Shown here in pieces: positions 51,601 through 57,342 of a stretch of 64,000 nucleotides of DNA. The stretch covers positions 43,445,920-43,509,919 of the forward strand of contig OX104128.1 in the NCBI GenBank assembly GCA_944470555.2, in the 5' to 3' direction. The stretch is from Heterobilharzia americana (Eukaryota > Platyhelminthes > Trematoda > Strigeidida > Schistosomatidae). Every line of letters begins with the position of its first letter. The stretch's first letter is position 1. The notes below the pieces were generated by a model, which was not told the origin of the DNA, did not search any database, and saw nothing but the letters and a program-made list of their open reading frames with translations. The translations under genes were made by a program, and so were the position numbers.

Positions 51601-53555
51601 ATCTGCTCCAGCGCGGATAGCTTCAGCAACTACTTTACTGCTACCTGATCCACATGCTTCAATCAGTGAAGTTCTCCCAGTTTTCTATAATAGTAGTGAA
51701 CATAAACGTAGATATTTCGGGATAATATCAGGTGAAATAATTTTCTGAATATGATTTACTACTCGTGCAATGGTCTCCTTTTTTTGAAAAATGTTGTTTG
51801 CAAATTAGTATATCTCACACTTCATGAAATTATTTCACACAACTACACAATCGAGTGGGATAAAACCTTTTTACTTAAATCCAATATAATGAGGTGGGGA
51901 GAAAGATTGATTACTAAATCTTTGTTCATTGAATCAACACGCAAAGCATATAAAATGAATGAAGTACCACTTATGCAAGAGATATAGAAAATTTTACCAT
52001 CAATGAAGACAAAGAATATGAGGTGAGAGGACTATAAAAGTCAGATATCGAAATTCGTGTGGTCCCACTGATATGATTATGAGCAATAATTTATGTTCGA
52101 AACGTCAAGTAAATATATTTCTGTGTGTGCCATCTCAAACTAATGGAAAATACGAATTTGTGAATTAGGTGATTTTTAATTTGAGCTAAGCAGGCCTATC
52201 AAACAGAGTTCTTGAAACTGTAAGTTTAAGATAGTAGTTACTAGATGATACGGATCAAAAGAGGTCCAAATGAAACCAATGAATTCCCTAAGTGTTGCTG
52301 ACATTCACAGTACCTAGATACTTTCTAGTCATGTCCTTTTGCTGTTCATACCATTCTTAATTCACTGTTTCAAGTTTTATCATTTTTCTCTGCAAATATA
52401 GTTGTTCAGACTAGTGAAATATTGTACAGATATAACATTTAAATCACATCGGGGGAATGTAAATAAACTTTTTACACCTAAACTTGTTTATACATAAAAA
52501 TATTGGACAAAATGTTCAGCGTGTATGATGAAGATATGATCCAGCATATCAAGGATAAGTAAAAACGTGACAATGTCTGTTAGAATGATAAAAAAACATC
52601 TTTGTCTTAAATCATAATTTGTGACACGTTCGATAAAATTTCATCAAAAAACCAATTTTTATTTTGTAAAAAATATGATTTCATATACTTCTGGATTAAG
52701 TTTTGACTTAACAGAGTTGAATAAGCTAAGCATCGGGGAAATGGATTATAAATGAAATATATTTGTAAGATGCAAATGAGGTACAAAAAAATCTCTGACG
52801 TTTCGCAACCTCATGAAGTCACTTCTTCAGAGAATAAAATCTATACATGTTATTACATATTTAAATGGTAAATGCCAATTATAAAAACTACGATGTTAAG
52901 AATATGAATATTTTGCTTACCGAACGAATGTTTGGATTAGCACCATGACTTAGTAGTTTCAGAATAAGTTTTTCATTTTCAGTCGACTTCTTACATGCAC
53001 TATGTAATACTGTCTGTCCTTCAACATCCTGTTTATCAATATTTATATTTTTATCTAGTAGTAAGCTAAGACATTTTAAATGTGAGTTTGTTGGGGAAAC
53101 ACAATAAAACAAAACATCTAAAATTTTAACCAAGAAAATTATAATAATAATTCTAAATTACTTCTTTCACGAAAGTCATTCGCATCCCTGTTGGGGCCTT
53201 TCTCTAATAGTTTCTTCAATACATTTTCATATCCAAGTTCAGCTGCTATCATTAGAGCAGTTTTACCATCAAAATCTACAATATCTGTACATGCACCAAG
53301 TGAAAGAAGCAACTGAAACATCAATCATCATGTTATAACCATATTCAAATTATCTATTACTTCAATTATGTTAATGTCATCAGATTTTACTGCTGAAATC
53401 ATAGCTGTTATTCCATTATCTGGATCATTGTAATTGATAATATTTGGAACTCCATGTTCAACTAACTTTTTGATCTGATCTAAATCTTTACCATTAATAC
53501 ACTGAAGAAGCTTTTTTAATTGTAAACGTTCTAGTCGAGAATTAGCTATTGGCAT
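19386..53555 (-). CDS. ANKEF1: ANKEF1 (ANKRD5): ankyrin-repeat and EF-hand protein, complete 12-exon gene
   Basis: Gene-level entry. Exons (5' to 3'): 53555-53361, 53312-53162, 53117-52921, 51684-51493, 47517-47439, 44018-43341, 36119-35997, 34967-34848, 33245-33119, 31856-31630, 29732-29605, 19745-19386. All junctions use GT/AG and all phases close, giving 2577 bp and 858 residues (human about 776). Order: N-terminal ankyrin repeats (about 1-300), a W-A-I-R-L-Y-D-W-S helix (319-327), a Ser/Arg-rich insert (396-420), an EF-hand loop EKNSDGCIDWKE (455-466), a Lys-rich stretch (485-497), ICVLP and ADGGPP (exon 7), DHPPSHPLQDDSAWY (exon 8), C-terminal ankyrin repeats (about 579-696) and a conserved tail with LLHPFDKH. 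These blocks line up with vertebrate ANKEF1 throughout. The vertebrate protein is linked to motile cilia and sperm flagella; a similar role is inferred. The start M-P-I-A-N-S-R-L-E is chosen because it matches the human start M-A-L-A-D-K-R-L-E; an in-frame ATG 45 bases upstream (53600) is possible. Confidence 0.93.
20760..21290 (-). mobile_element. SR2-like RTE fragment (C-terminal RT region)
   Basis: Read on the - strand, FTPVKCKIMLQDW (21280-21242) is the conserved phrase after the RT palm domain of SR2-like elements (compare F-S/T-P-S-K-C-K-x-L-L-Q-D-W). About 20850-20810 encodes LGHVLHMPSHRLP, the later (R)WLGHVLRMP block. Frames are broken. It lies in ANKEF1 intron 11. Confidence 0.72.
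21300..21714. other. ANKEF1 intron 11, no gene seen
   Basis: Nothing recognisable between the SR2-like fragment and the tRNA-like repeat. Confidence 0.5.
21715..21860 (+). mobile_element. tRNA-derived SINE or tRNA pseudogene
   Basis: CAGGGGTTCGAACCCTG (about 21755-21771) is a perfect T-arm/B-box hairpin (CAGGG/CCCTG around GTTCGAA). A CAGTGGTTTAGG segment about 35 bases upstream (21721-21732) resembles the D-arm/A box. A cloverleaf with acceptor stem cannot be drawn, so a working tRNA gene is unlikely. Confidence 0.55.
21861..25540. other. ANKEF1 intron 11, no gene seen
   Basis: 3.7 kb with no supported gene. Holds a 75 bp TA tract (23287-23361). Open stretches at 23721-23939 (+) and 24207-23962 (-) have no recognised similarity. 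Confidence 0.5.
23287..23361. repeat. Long (TA)n microsatellite
   Basis: About 37 uninterrupted TA units, the longest in the window. Self-complementary, so prone to cruciform formation and length change. Confidence 0.95.
25541..28612 (-). mobile_element. RTE-clade retrotransposon, copy 1, degenerate but near full length
   Basis: Antisense to the window. 5' end near 28612 (GGCTTAGGACCGGCTAG also at the start of copy 2), 3' end at an ATT repeat (25544-25555). An APE-type endonuclease opens with VNIVTWNVRTMFEAG (about 28360-28310) and includes MGDMNAERGTDN (about 27910). The RT contains ELLKSKKAAGPDGTPPEAL (about 26865-26810), GDLSL near 26680, IPTLRIILEQSIEW (about 26508-26467), FIDFEKAFD (26442-26416) and the catalytic LYFADDL (FADD at 26115-26126). 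Many stops and frameshifts make it inactive. It sits in ANKEF1 intron 11 in the same orientation as that gene. Family resembles RTE elements with an N-terminal TWNVRTM endonuclease; the specific named family is not certain. Confidence 0.88.
28621..29059 (+). pseudogene. Displaced copy of an EXT2 exon with flanking intron
   Basis: About 98% identical by eye to 2718-3162, same orientation. It retains acceptor, complete exon reading frame (RVFPQYSRSYAEWNYPNYSR) and donor GTAATT, with silent or intronic changes only that I noticed. It lies about 12 kb past the EXT2 stop codon, antisense within ANKEF1 intron 11, with no other EXT2 exon beside it. Its left edge is 8 bases from the 5' end of RTE copy 1; its right edge joins a GIY-YIG remnant, and the reading frame runs on into it to 29122. 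Confidence 0.9.
29060..29300 (+). mobile_element. GIY-YIG endonuclease remnant of a Penelope-like element
   Basis: FECVSKSKFIGRTETGLST (29063-29119), a stop, then MVKHQHKW, ITKHLMNCGHDYQ (about 29183-29222). The pattern C-x-(4)-K-[FY]-IGRT-E-x-(2)-L and a downstream KH-L-x-(2)-GH fits the GIY-YIG nuclease at the end of Penelope-like elements, but this is a different family from the one at 13112-13320. Confidence 0.6.
29605..29732 (-). CDS. ANKEF1: ANKEF1 exon 11
   Basis: Residues 697-739: GENPYVVALNWSDPRVIEHV, then HDKWELAQEAAEKQKKQGSA and KRK before GTAAGT. Corresponds to the human stretch after the last ankyrin repeat ([20 protein letters not shown]). The end is Lys/Gln-rich. Acceptor ATTACAG, phase 1 in, phase 0 out. 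Confidence 0.85.
29765..31629. other. ANKEF1 intron 10, no gene seen
   Basis: About 1.9 kb. A 60-codon + strand open segment (30634-30810, GGMNKVQKYQTEKSRLYHYG onward) is not recognised; its composition looks repeat-derived. A TTTATTTCGGACAATA motif near 31191-31207 repeats one at 2229-2244. Confidence 0.45.
31630..31856 (-). CDS. ANKEF1: ANKEF1 exon 10: C-terminal ankyrin repeats
   Basis: Residues 621-696: GADVNARDNFRWTPLHHAAH, SGMIDMVELLLNNGAIIEAK, ALNGATPLFRAIECSRLNVV, DYFLSKGSKLFVETRKG. Two and a half canonical repeats (TPLHHAA, VELLLNNGA) with the family-specific DNF-x-WTPLH and RAIE-x-(2)-RL. Donor AAAG|GTGAGT. Confidence 0.95.
31857..33118. other. ANKEF1 intron 9, no gene seen
   Basis: 1.26 kb of AT-rich sequence without recognisable features. 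Confidence 0.6.
33119..33245 (-). CDS. ANKEF1: ANKEF1 exon 9
   Basis: Residues 579-620: DSIRLALSEGYKIDTRDKFY, KTPLMVAAHHGNLDAAIELI, KLG. Ankyrin repeat with YKTPLM, identical to the human phrase. The donor is GG|GTAAGC, leaving two bases. Confidence 0.93.
33246..34847. other. ANKEF1 intron 8, no gene seen
   Basis: 1.6 kb, AT-rich, no supported feature. Confidence 0.6.
34848..34967 (-). CDS. ANKEF1: ANKEF1 exon 8
   Basis: Residues 539-578: SRFDADHPPSHPLQDDSAWY, LDTPRRQYISFHAAAMHNDL, G. DHPP-x-HP-x-QDDS-x-WY is nearly identical to human ANKEF1 and is the most diagnostic block of the gene. Acceptor TTTCAG after a pyrimidine tract. Confidence 0.95.
34968..35996. other. ANKEF1 intron 7, no gene seen
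   Basis: 1.03 kb. The + strand open segment 35625-35837 has no recognised similarity. Confidence 0.55.
35997..36119 (-). CDS. ANKEF1: ANKEF1 exon 7
   Basis: Residues 498-538: G-VKRRKIPMDICVLPSEAIY, RRADGGPPIMYIPKQIHHTD, T. P-x-x-ICV-[IL]-P and [AQ]DGGPP match the human segment. The acceptor CCTCAAG at 36120-36126 is chosen over CGCAG at 36107-36110 because only it keeps the reading frame. Confidence 0.9.
36120..37365. other. ANKEF1 intron 6, first part, no gene seen
   Basis: Nothing recognisable up to the TA tract. Confidence 0.55.
37366..37396. repeat. (TA)n microsatellite
   Basis: About 15 TA units in ANKEF1 intron 6, shortly before a SINE-like segment. Confidence 0.93.
37490..37650 (+). 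mobile_element. SINE-like repeat with decayed hammerhead motif
   Basis: GGATGGTTAATGCTTTCGCC (37491-37510) and GAGTCCGATACCC (37531-37543) resemble Pol III A and B boxes. CTGGTGA (37555-37561), GACGGAAT (about 37578-37585) and GTC (37589-37591) take the places of the hammerhead core CTGANGA, GAAA and cleavage triplet. The layout, tRNA part followed by hammerhead, is that of the schistosome Sm-alpha SINEs (established knowledge). Core mutations suggest no activity. Confidence 0.5.
38095..38500 (-). mobile_element. GIY-YIG remnant of a Penelope-like element
   Basis: On the - strand: VYQFICSYGAEHIGRTMRPL (38470-38411) followed by VKRAHGHYLA, a stop, then MTEHRVNSSHLAPFESSLKI (38345-38286) and LFIAEALAIVKFKPALCLQR (38232-38173). 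The order C-x-Y-GA-x-[YH]-IGRT, H-x-V/L, FR-[VI]-L, AEA-[LV]-AI-x-[KR]-[FL]-x-P-x-LC is that of the GIY-YIG nuclease at the C-terminus of this element class. Confidence 0.7.
38637..38680 (+). ncRNA. Hammerhead-like motif, Penelope type
   Basis: GTTAGTG, CTGAGCA (38644-38650; G8 of the core is C), a perfect stem GTCAC/GTGAC (38652-38666), then GAAAC (38668-38672). The flanks GTTAGTGCTGA and the following CAGAGAA resemble 13524-13599 behind the Penelope-like element, so it probably derives from such a terminal repeat. Confidence 0.5.
38681..39584. other. ANKEF1 intron 6, no gene seen
   Basis: Open segments on both strands (for example 38681-38991 and 39401-39189) have no recognised similarity. 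Confidence 0.5.
39585..39641. repeat. (TA)n microsatellite
   Basis: About 28 TA units, directly before a hammerhead-like motif. Confidence 0.95.
39655..39698 (+). ncRNA. Hammerhead-like motif, Penelope type
   Basis: AAGTG, CTGCAGA (39663-39669), a short stem region, then ACGAAACG (39687-39694). A6 of the core is lost (CTGC). Same phrase structure as 38637-38680 and 47836-47880. Confidence 0.4.
39699..41454. other. ANKEF1 intron 6, no gene seen
   Basis: AT-rich, no supported gene; includes an (AAT)n run at 41291-41311. Confidence 0.55.
41455..41893. repeat. Inverted repeat, about 105 bp arms, 225 bp spacer
   Basis: The left arm (about 41455-41558) reads, as its reverse complement, almost the same as the right arm (about 41784-41893): shared GGTGGCCACATTG, GATGGA-x-TCGGATC, ATGAAGTTGGTTACCA and CCAGTGACCAATCA. 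By eye about 80% or more identity. The right arm continues into a tRNA-derived SINE; a diverged third copy is at 49030-49180. Confidence 0.8.
41905..42115 (+). mobile_element. tRNA-derived SINE
   Basis: TAGCTCAGTGGTAAAG (41932-41947) is a good A box and GGGTTTGAATTTC (41973-41985) a fair B box, about 40 bases apart as in a tRNA. The body continues with CTGATGAGTGACAAGGC (about 42027-42043) and is repeated, more diverged, at 49190-49390. Without an acceptor-stem match it is not a working tRNA gene. Confidence 0.65.
42116..43340. other. ANKEF1 intron 6, last part, no gene seen
   Basis: AT-rich intron sequence next to exon 6 with no recognisable feature. Confidence 0.55.
43341..44018 (-). CDS. 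ANKEF1: ANKEF1 exon 6: helix, Ser/Arg-rich insert and EF-hand
   Basis: Residues 272-497. Opens GCDAKIKNTNGKLPRNIATD, then a charged helix and EPWAIRLYDWSVVFEAELTE (human has PLWALRLHDWS here). A Ser/Asp-rich stretch and an SR/KR-rich insert (QRSTSRKRKRSKHRSTSRSK, about 398-417) come next; the insert could act as a nuclear signal or phosphorylated linker. Then IPVEEFTSVI and LLALHEKNSDGCIDWKEFLT, an EF-hand whose loop has E, N, D, G, I, D and E at positions 1, 3, 5, 6, 8, 9 and 12 (Asp at position 1 replaced by Glu). KKYLNK matches human TRYLNK. A poly-Lys tail precedes the donor AAAG|GTAATG. Confidence 0.93.
44019..46439. other. ANKEF1 intron 5, no gene seen
   Basis: 2.4 kb. The + strand open segment 44668-44931 has no recognised similarity and lies antisense in the intron. 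Confidence 0.55.
46469..46523 (-). ncRNA. Hammerhead ribozyme motif, Sm-alpha type
   Basis: Read on the - strand: helix I strand CATCCAG, core CTGACGA (46515-46509), helix II with a few extra bases, GAAA (46490-46487), short helix III, cleavage triplet GTC (46481-46479), helix I strand CTGTAT. All three conserved core blocks are intact; helix II carries an apparent CTGA insertion and helix I one mismatch. Confidence 0.7.
46632..46680 (+). ncRNA. Hammerhead ribozyme motif, Sm-alpha type, core mutated
   Basis: Helix I ATCCAG/CTGGAT (46634-46639 with 46672-46677) is perfect. Core CTGAGGG (46640-46646) has A9 replaced by G; helix II GTC/GAC; GAAAC (46660-46664); short helix III; cleavage triplet GTC (46669-46671). 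The known schistosome hammerhead has the same CCAGCTGA, GGACGAAAC and GCGTCCTGGATTCC phrases. Probably inactive because of the core change. Confidence 0.72.
46816..47438. other. ANKEF1 intron 5, part next to exon 5
   Basis: No recognisable feature. Confidence 0.55.
47439..47517 (-). CDS. ANKEF1: ANKEF1 exon 5
   Basis: Residues 246-271: IDNEGNNPLHMVAKINEMCC, KFLGQR. Ankyrin repeat phrase [IN]GN-[NT]-PLH-x-[VA]-A, with CC-K-[FY]-[IL]-x-QRG as in human (CCKYIAQRGCD). Acceptor AAACAG; donor CGAG|GTAAAA, one base carried. Confidence 0.92.
47836..47880 (+). ncRNA. Hammerhead-like motif, Penelope type
   Basis: TAAGTG, CTGTTGA (47842-47848; A6 replaced by T), a perfect stem TCACC/GGTGA (47851-47866), then GAAA (47868-47871). 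Belongs with the motifs at 38637 and 39655. Confidence 0.45.
47881..49019. other. ANKEF1 intron 4, no gene seen
   Basis: AT-rich, no supported feature. Confidence 0.55.
49020..49400 (+). mobile_element. Diverged tRNA-SINE repeat, related to 41784-42115
   Basis: CAGTGTTGCGTCTCTTAGCT then GGTAGCCGTATTG and GATCGATAG-x-CCTCAATC follow the order of the 41784 arm; GGTTCAAACCACCG (49233-49246) takes the B-box place, and CTGACTGATGAGTGCCAACA (49288-49307) matches the CTGATGAGTGACAAGG segment at about 42027. Confidence 0.55.
49401..51492. other. ANKEF1 intron 4, part next to exon 4, no gene seen
   Basis: 2.1 kb, AT-rich, nothing recognisable. Confidence 0.55.
51493..51684 (-). CDS. ANKEF1: ANKEF1 exon 4
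   Basis: Residues 182-245: KTGRTSLIEACGSGSSKVVA, EAIRAGADMNAYDNNKQTGA, HEAAKNGHLKVLFVLSAYGF, DFNV. TGRT-[AS]-L-[MI]-EA, N-A-[FY]-DN and AH-x-AAK-x-G match human ANKEF1. Acceptor ATTATAG, donor GTT|GTAAGT, phase 0 both ends. Confidence 0.95.
51685..52789. other. ANKEF1 intron 3, no gene seen
   Basis: The + strand open segment 51751-51987 has no recognised similarity. Nothing else seen before the hammerhead-like motif. Confidence 0.55.
52790..52836 (-). ncRNA. Hammerhead-like motif with intact core
   Basis: Read on the - strand: CTGAAGA (52830-52824), an eight-pair stem GTGACTTC/GAGGTTGC with GU pairs, GAAA (52804-52801), then GTC (52799-52797) and AGAG, which can pair with the TCT before the core. 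All core bases fit the CTGANGA/GAAA/GTC rule. Helix III would be only about one pair, typical of minimal Penelope-type or dimer-dependent hammerheads. It lies in ANKEF1 intron 3 in the sense direction. Confidence 0.55.
52921..53117 (-). CDS. ANKEF1: ANKEF1 exon 3
   Basis: Residues 116-181: NVLFYCVSPTNSHLKCLSLL, LDKNINIDKQDVEGQTVLHS, ACKKSTENEKLILKLLSHGA, NPNIRS. VLFYC-[VI]-x-PT and FLEKGANPN-like LSHGANPN are shared with human ANKEF1. The acceptor TTTTAG is used in phase 1; donor TCG|GTAAGC. Confidence 0.93.
53162..53312 (-). CDS. ANKEF1: ANKEF1 exon 2
   Basis: Residues 66-115: LLLSLGACTDIVDFDGKTAL, MIAAELGYENVLKKLLEKGP, NRDANDFRER. AAELG is identical to human. Flanked by introns of 48 and 44 bp. 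Acceptor GTTTCAG; donor GAA|GTAATT with one base carried. Confidence 0.93.
53361..53555 (-). CDS. ANKEF1: ANKEF1 exon 1 (start)
   Basis: Residues 1-65: MPIANSRLERLQLKKLLQCI, NGKDLDQIKKLVEHGVPNII, NYNDPDNGITAMISAVKSDD, INIIE. RLE-x-LQ, [VI]LQC, KD-x-x-QI-x-KL and INY-x-[ED]-P-x-NG match the human N-terminus. The donor GAA|GTAATA is preferred over ATG|GTTATA further on because it restores the human-like spacing into LLLSLGA. Confidence 0.92.
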
Positions 53556-56500
53556 AATAATGGGTATCCAGCTGATGAAAAGGCTTTGTTGATCTACCAC
53601 GTGAAACTAAAGTAACGGAATTTGTACCTAATAGAAGTACTTATCTGAAAAATAATAATTAGTAAAAAGTAAATTACTTTGATTACTAGTTGGAAAATAC
53701 CTGCGAAATCTGAAAAAAATCAAATCGATATCAAGAAAAGTTCTAAATTAACCCAACTTCTTTTCAAATTACTCTAAGACGAATAGTAAGATAAGGACAA
53801 CAATAGTGTCCACATGAAACATGTAATGAACTAAATCACATCAATTCAAACCTTTGAAGTTTCTGATACAAACAACTAACTTAGAAATGATTGTAAATAA
53901 CTTAACTGTACATTCATAAGCAGATATATTTAAAATCGAAAAGTGTTAGTTAGTCAGCGTGTCAAAATCTTGTGATACCTTAGTCAACAAGTTCTGTTAT
54001 TTTCCATAATCACTGCTTTCCAAAATATCATTGACTTTCTTCTTAAAATGATAGTTTCTCCACTCGAATAAATTCTTTCAGAATACTTAGCGATAGGTAA
54101 GCACTTATTTTAATGTTCAATATGCAAACAGTATGAGAGATCTAATAACCAAGTAGAGTTCTTTAGGCAAACAAACCTGTAACCAAACAAAGCTAGCTTA
54201 AGTATTACTTTATCAAACAAATGACAAGTAAAAATTAAGGGATTTAGAAATAAATATTACGTTGTCCAGAAATGCGTAATGTAGCCAATGAGTTTAAAGA
54301 AATCACTCAAGATTGTTGGTTCTTGACACGAAAGATGTTAGCTGGAAGTTTGAAGTTAGTCAGGAAGATTCACTCAATCTAAGGTACAAATTCGAAGAAC
54401 AGATCCACAATCCTTCGAAACTCAAATGTTAAACAGAAAAACGTAATAGGAAAGAAAACCTTTTCAATTTTTTTAACTACTAAGGCGATACAATCATTTT
54501 TGTAGGTAACAGAAACAAATAAAAGTTGATCACTATTCACTACGGTCATCTGATTTATACTATATTCAAGAGTGAAAGGTGAAGCTGTTTCTGAAGACAG
54601 AAGGAAGTTCCTACTAAGACCAAAGTGAAACTGATTAGTCCATGGAATGTTTTTGAATACAAAGGCTAGGTCTAAGCATTTGAATTGCCAGTGTTTTTAC
54701 TACGCATAGGTTAAGTGCATGAAGGTGTTGTGGAAACTACTTTGTGTGAACTTCTGGAAGCAGTAAGATATCTGGAGAAGAAAAGATGTACAGAACAGAA
54801 CTGCTGATATCCCTTCTCTCTCACCTGAGTCAACAAGTTGCACGATGTCCCAGAATATGTTTACGGACTTGGCGCTGTGTACAATTAATGTAGGTTACTC
54901 CCCAAGAAAAGTAGTCTCACAGTTGCACACTGAGGTAGCCAAAGCAGTACCATATCCTTAGTGTATTAATGGATTATTTGTTTACTGGAGAATGTATTTC
55001 TGAGGCCAGGTGTGTAAAATGTTTAACTCAGGGACCTTATGAAGTGACTTTTCAGCATTTAAGCCACAACGTCACCTTTTAATTTGGGGTCTTCATAGAG
55101 AGCTTTCTGGAAGACAGTTGATAACTTTTATATTTATGACTATTCTTTCATGTTAAAGCCTTTGTTTTCAGATTTAATATAGGGGTTTTTCGTTCATACA
55201 ATCAACTATGTCACACGAACCATGATGAGTGTTGCTACGTAGCTGTTAAACTTGAAATTTTTAAGACGTTTTTCGTGAAAGTGAAATGGCCTTGACTTAT
55301 ATACCATAATGCAGAATGTGCGTGCATATTTCTTTCAGTTTCCTAGTAACCTGCAAAATGATGTACACTGATTAGGTTCTTATGAGTCCAGATACTTCTG
55401 TGTAAGAAACTAAAACACTTTCTTGCCAGTCTTCTTGCCGGAATAACAGATCAAAAGCGTCCACATAAAAAGTTTGCATAACTCTTCTTGATTACAGTAT
55501 TTACGTGAGTAGATTATATACAGAATTTTTATTTGAAAAGAAGGCAAAGTAAAGAAAAGGGTTTGCTAGTAGAAGCAACGAAATAATTTGTACATCCAAG
55601 AAAGTACTTTTTTTAGCTTTATAAGAATCAACGAACAAAAGTGTTGATTTCTCCTTCTCTCTGACGAACAGATAAAATCAACGTAGAGGTGCATTGGTCC
55701 CAGTTATCACATTTCTCAACTCCTAGAAGGAAAAAAATCTGAAAGTAGCTAGACATTTCTTCACATTAACGTCAGATACTGTAGATCTGTGGTTCCCCTA
55801 TTCCCTAACTGCAATATAGAGTATTTTGGGGTTGGAACAGCAATCAAACAGACTGCCAAAGATTAAGAAATAAAACTAAGAAATACAGCATACAGTAGAC
55901 TTCGTTTTCCAAATGCTTGAAGCGTCTCTTGTTCGACAGCGGTTTGTACTTATATTACTGCTATACTTGTATCATTAACGAGGTAAAAATTATATTTTTC
56001 TCATAAAATCATCAAAACTGCTGGAACTGAACCTCCAAACTTTCTATATTAAGTATGTAGAGGATAGTATAAATAACAACTAACAGTTGTCCCTAAGCCC
56101 TCCTGTAGTTTCAATTATTATTTCACAAATAGTTTCTTCAATTTAATTCTTATCATTGGTTTACAGACGAGATAGAAAGAAAAATATAAATTTTCAGTGA
56201 TTGCTTTACGAATAATGATGATTTTGGTGATAATATTCAATTATTTCCTTTAAAATTATCCGCTAATAGCCTATACGTGTTAATCACGATGATATAAGTT
56301 CTTAGCATATGTAAATTAAAACTGAATGTTCACAACAAATCAAAAGCAAAAATATGTGTTTCAAAAGTCAAAACCAACTTTTTTGTCGTCATGAATCTAA
56401 ACTGAACGCATTAAAGTTATTACAAAATCAGAAAGGAATTTGAAAATGTAGTGATTTTAACGGGATTAAAAAGGTTTGTTTTTTACTAGAGATTAAATAG

Positions 56501-57342
56501 CCCATAGAAGACATATTGTCAGCATGATAAGATCTCCGACAGAATAATCAGATAATTAGTACCTGATGAAGTTTCTTACTATATCAAAGAAAGTAGTATA
56601 TTCACGGTTGGTTCGGACTTTAAAGTGGTAGGGACTAATGTTTAAGGAAAGTTGATGATTTGGTGTTAAAATCGGTCACGGTTTTTTAGGTCTATACACT
56701 TGTTATTATCTTTGAAAGTCTGAACATTTTAACTTACCACCATTTATTTATTATCTCTCTACAAATACACTGTGGAAATCCCACTTCTCTCCACTTCTTT
56801 TCATGCTACTGTGAATTATGGTAATTTTTACAGATAAATTCCTTTGCATTGTTCTACATTATTCTATCTTTCAGCCTAGCTAGAGGGCATTTACAAAATA
56901 CAGACCACATTACTTAACAAGGCTTCTCCAACAGAAACTGTAAGATTCTGTTTTGTGATTGTTGAAGTCAAAATCAAGTTAAGTAGTTTGCTGTGAAGTT
57001 ACTAAACAGTTATAGTTTTTCACTACACTGGAGTTTAATTCAAAGTTTCTCTTAAACCAGTCACCGCTCTTTCAATGTCTTAATTACGTTTCTGCCTATA
57101 ATGTACCGTACATTTCCGCTTTGTTCGACATTAAAAATCGCGCAACAACTGACATCATTTAGTCTAGCTACCTTTGATATAGGATCCCTAAACAGAAAAT
57201 AATGACACCCAAATAAAGATTGGTGAAATAATGGTTCCAGGCAGACAAACAATGTCAGCGTAAAGTGTAACTCAAAAGAACATTGGTTCAAGTTGTCACA
57301 GTAGCCTGCAAAGAATAAAGGAGTATTAGAAGAATCGTATAT
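53556..57342. other. Upstream region of ANKEF1, no gene seen
   Basis: 3.8 kb between the ANKEF1 start codon and RTE copy 2. It must contain the promoter and 5' UTR, but no box or exon can be pinned down by eye. An AAAATCAACGTAGA phrase near 55675-55688 repeats one at about 20758-20771. Confidence 0.5.
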
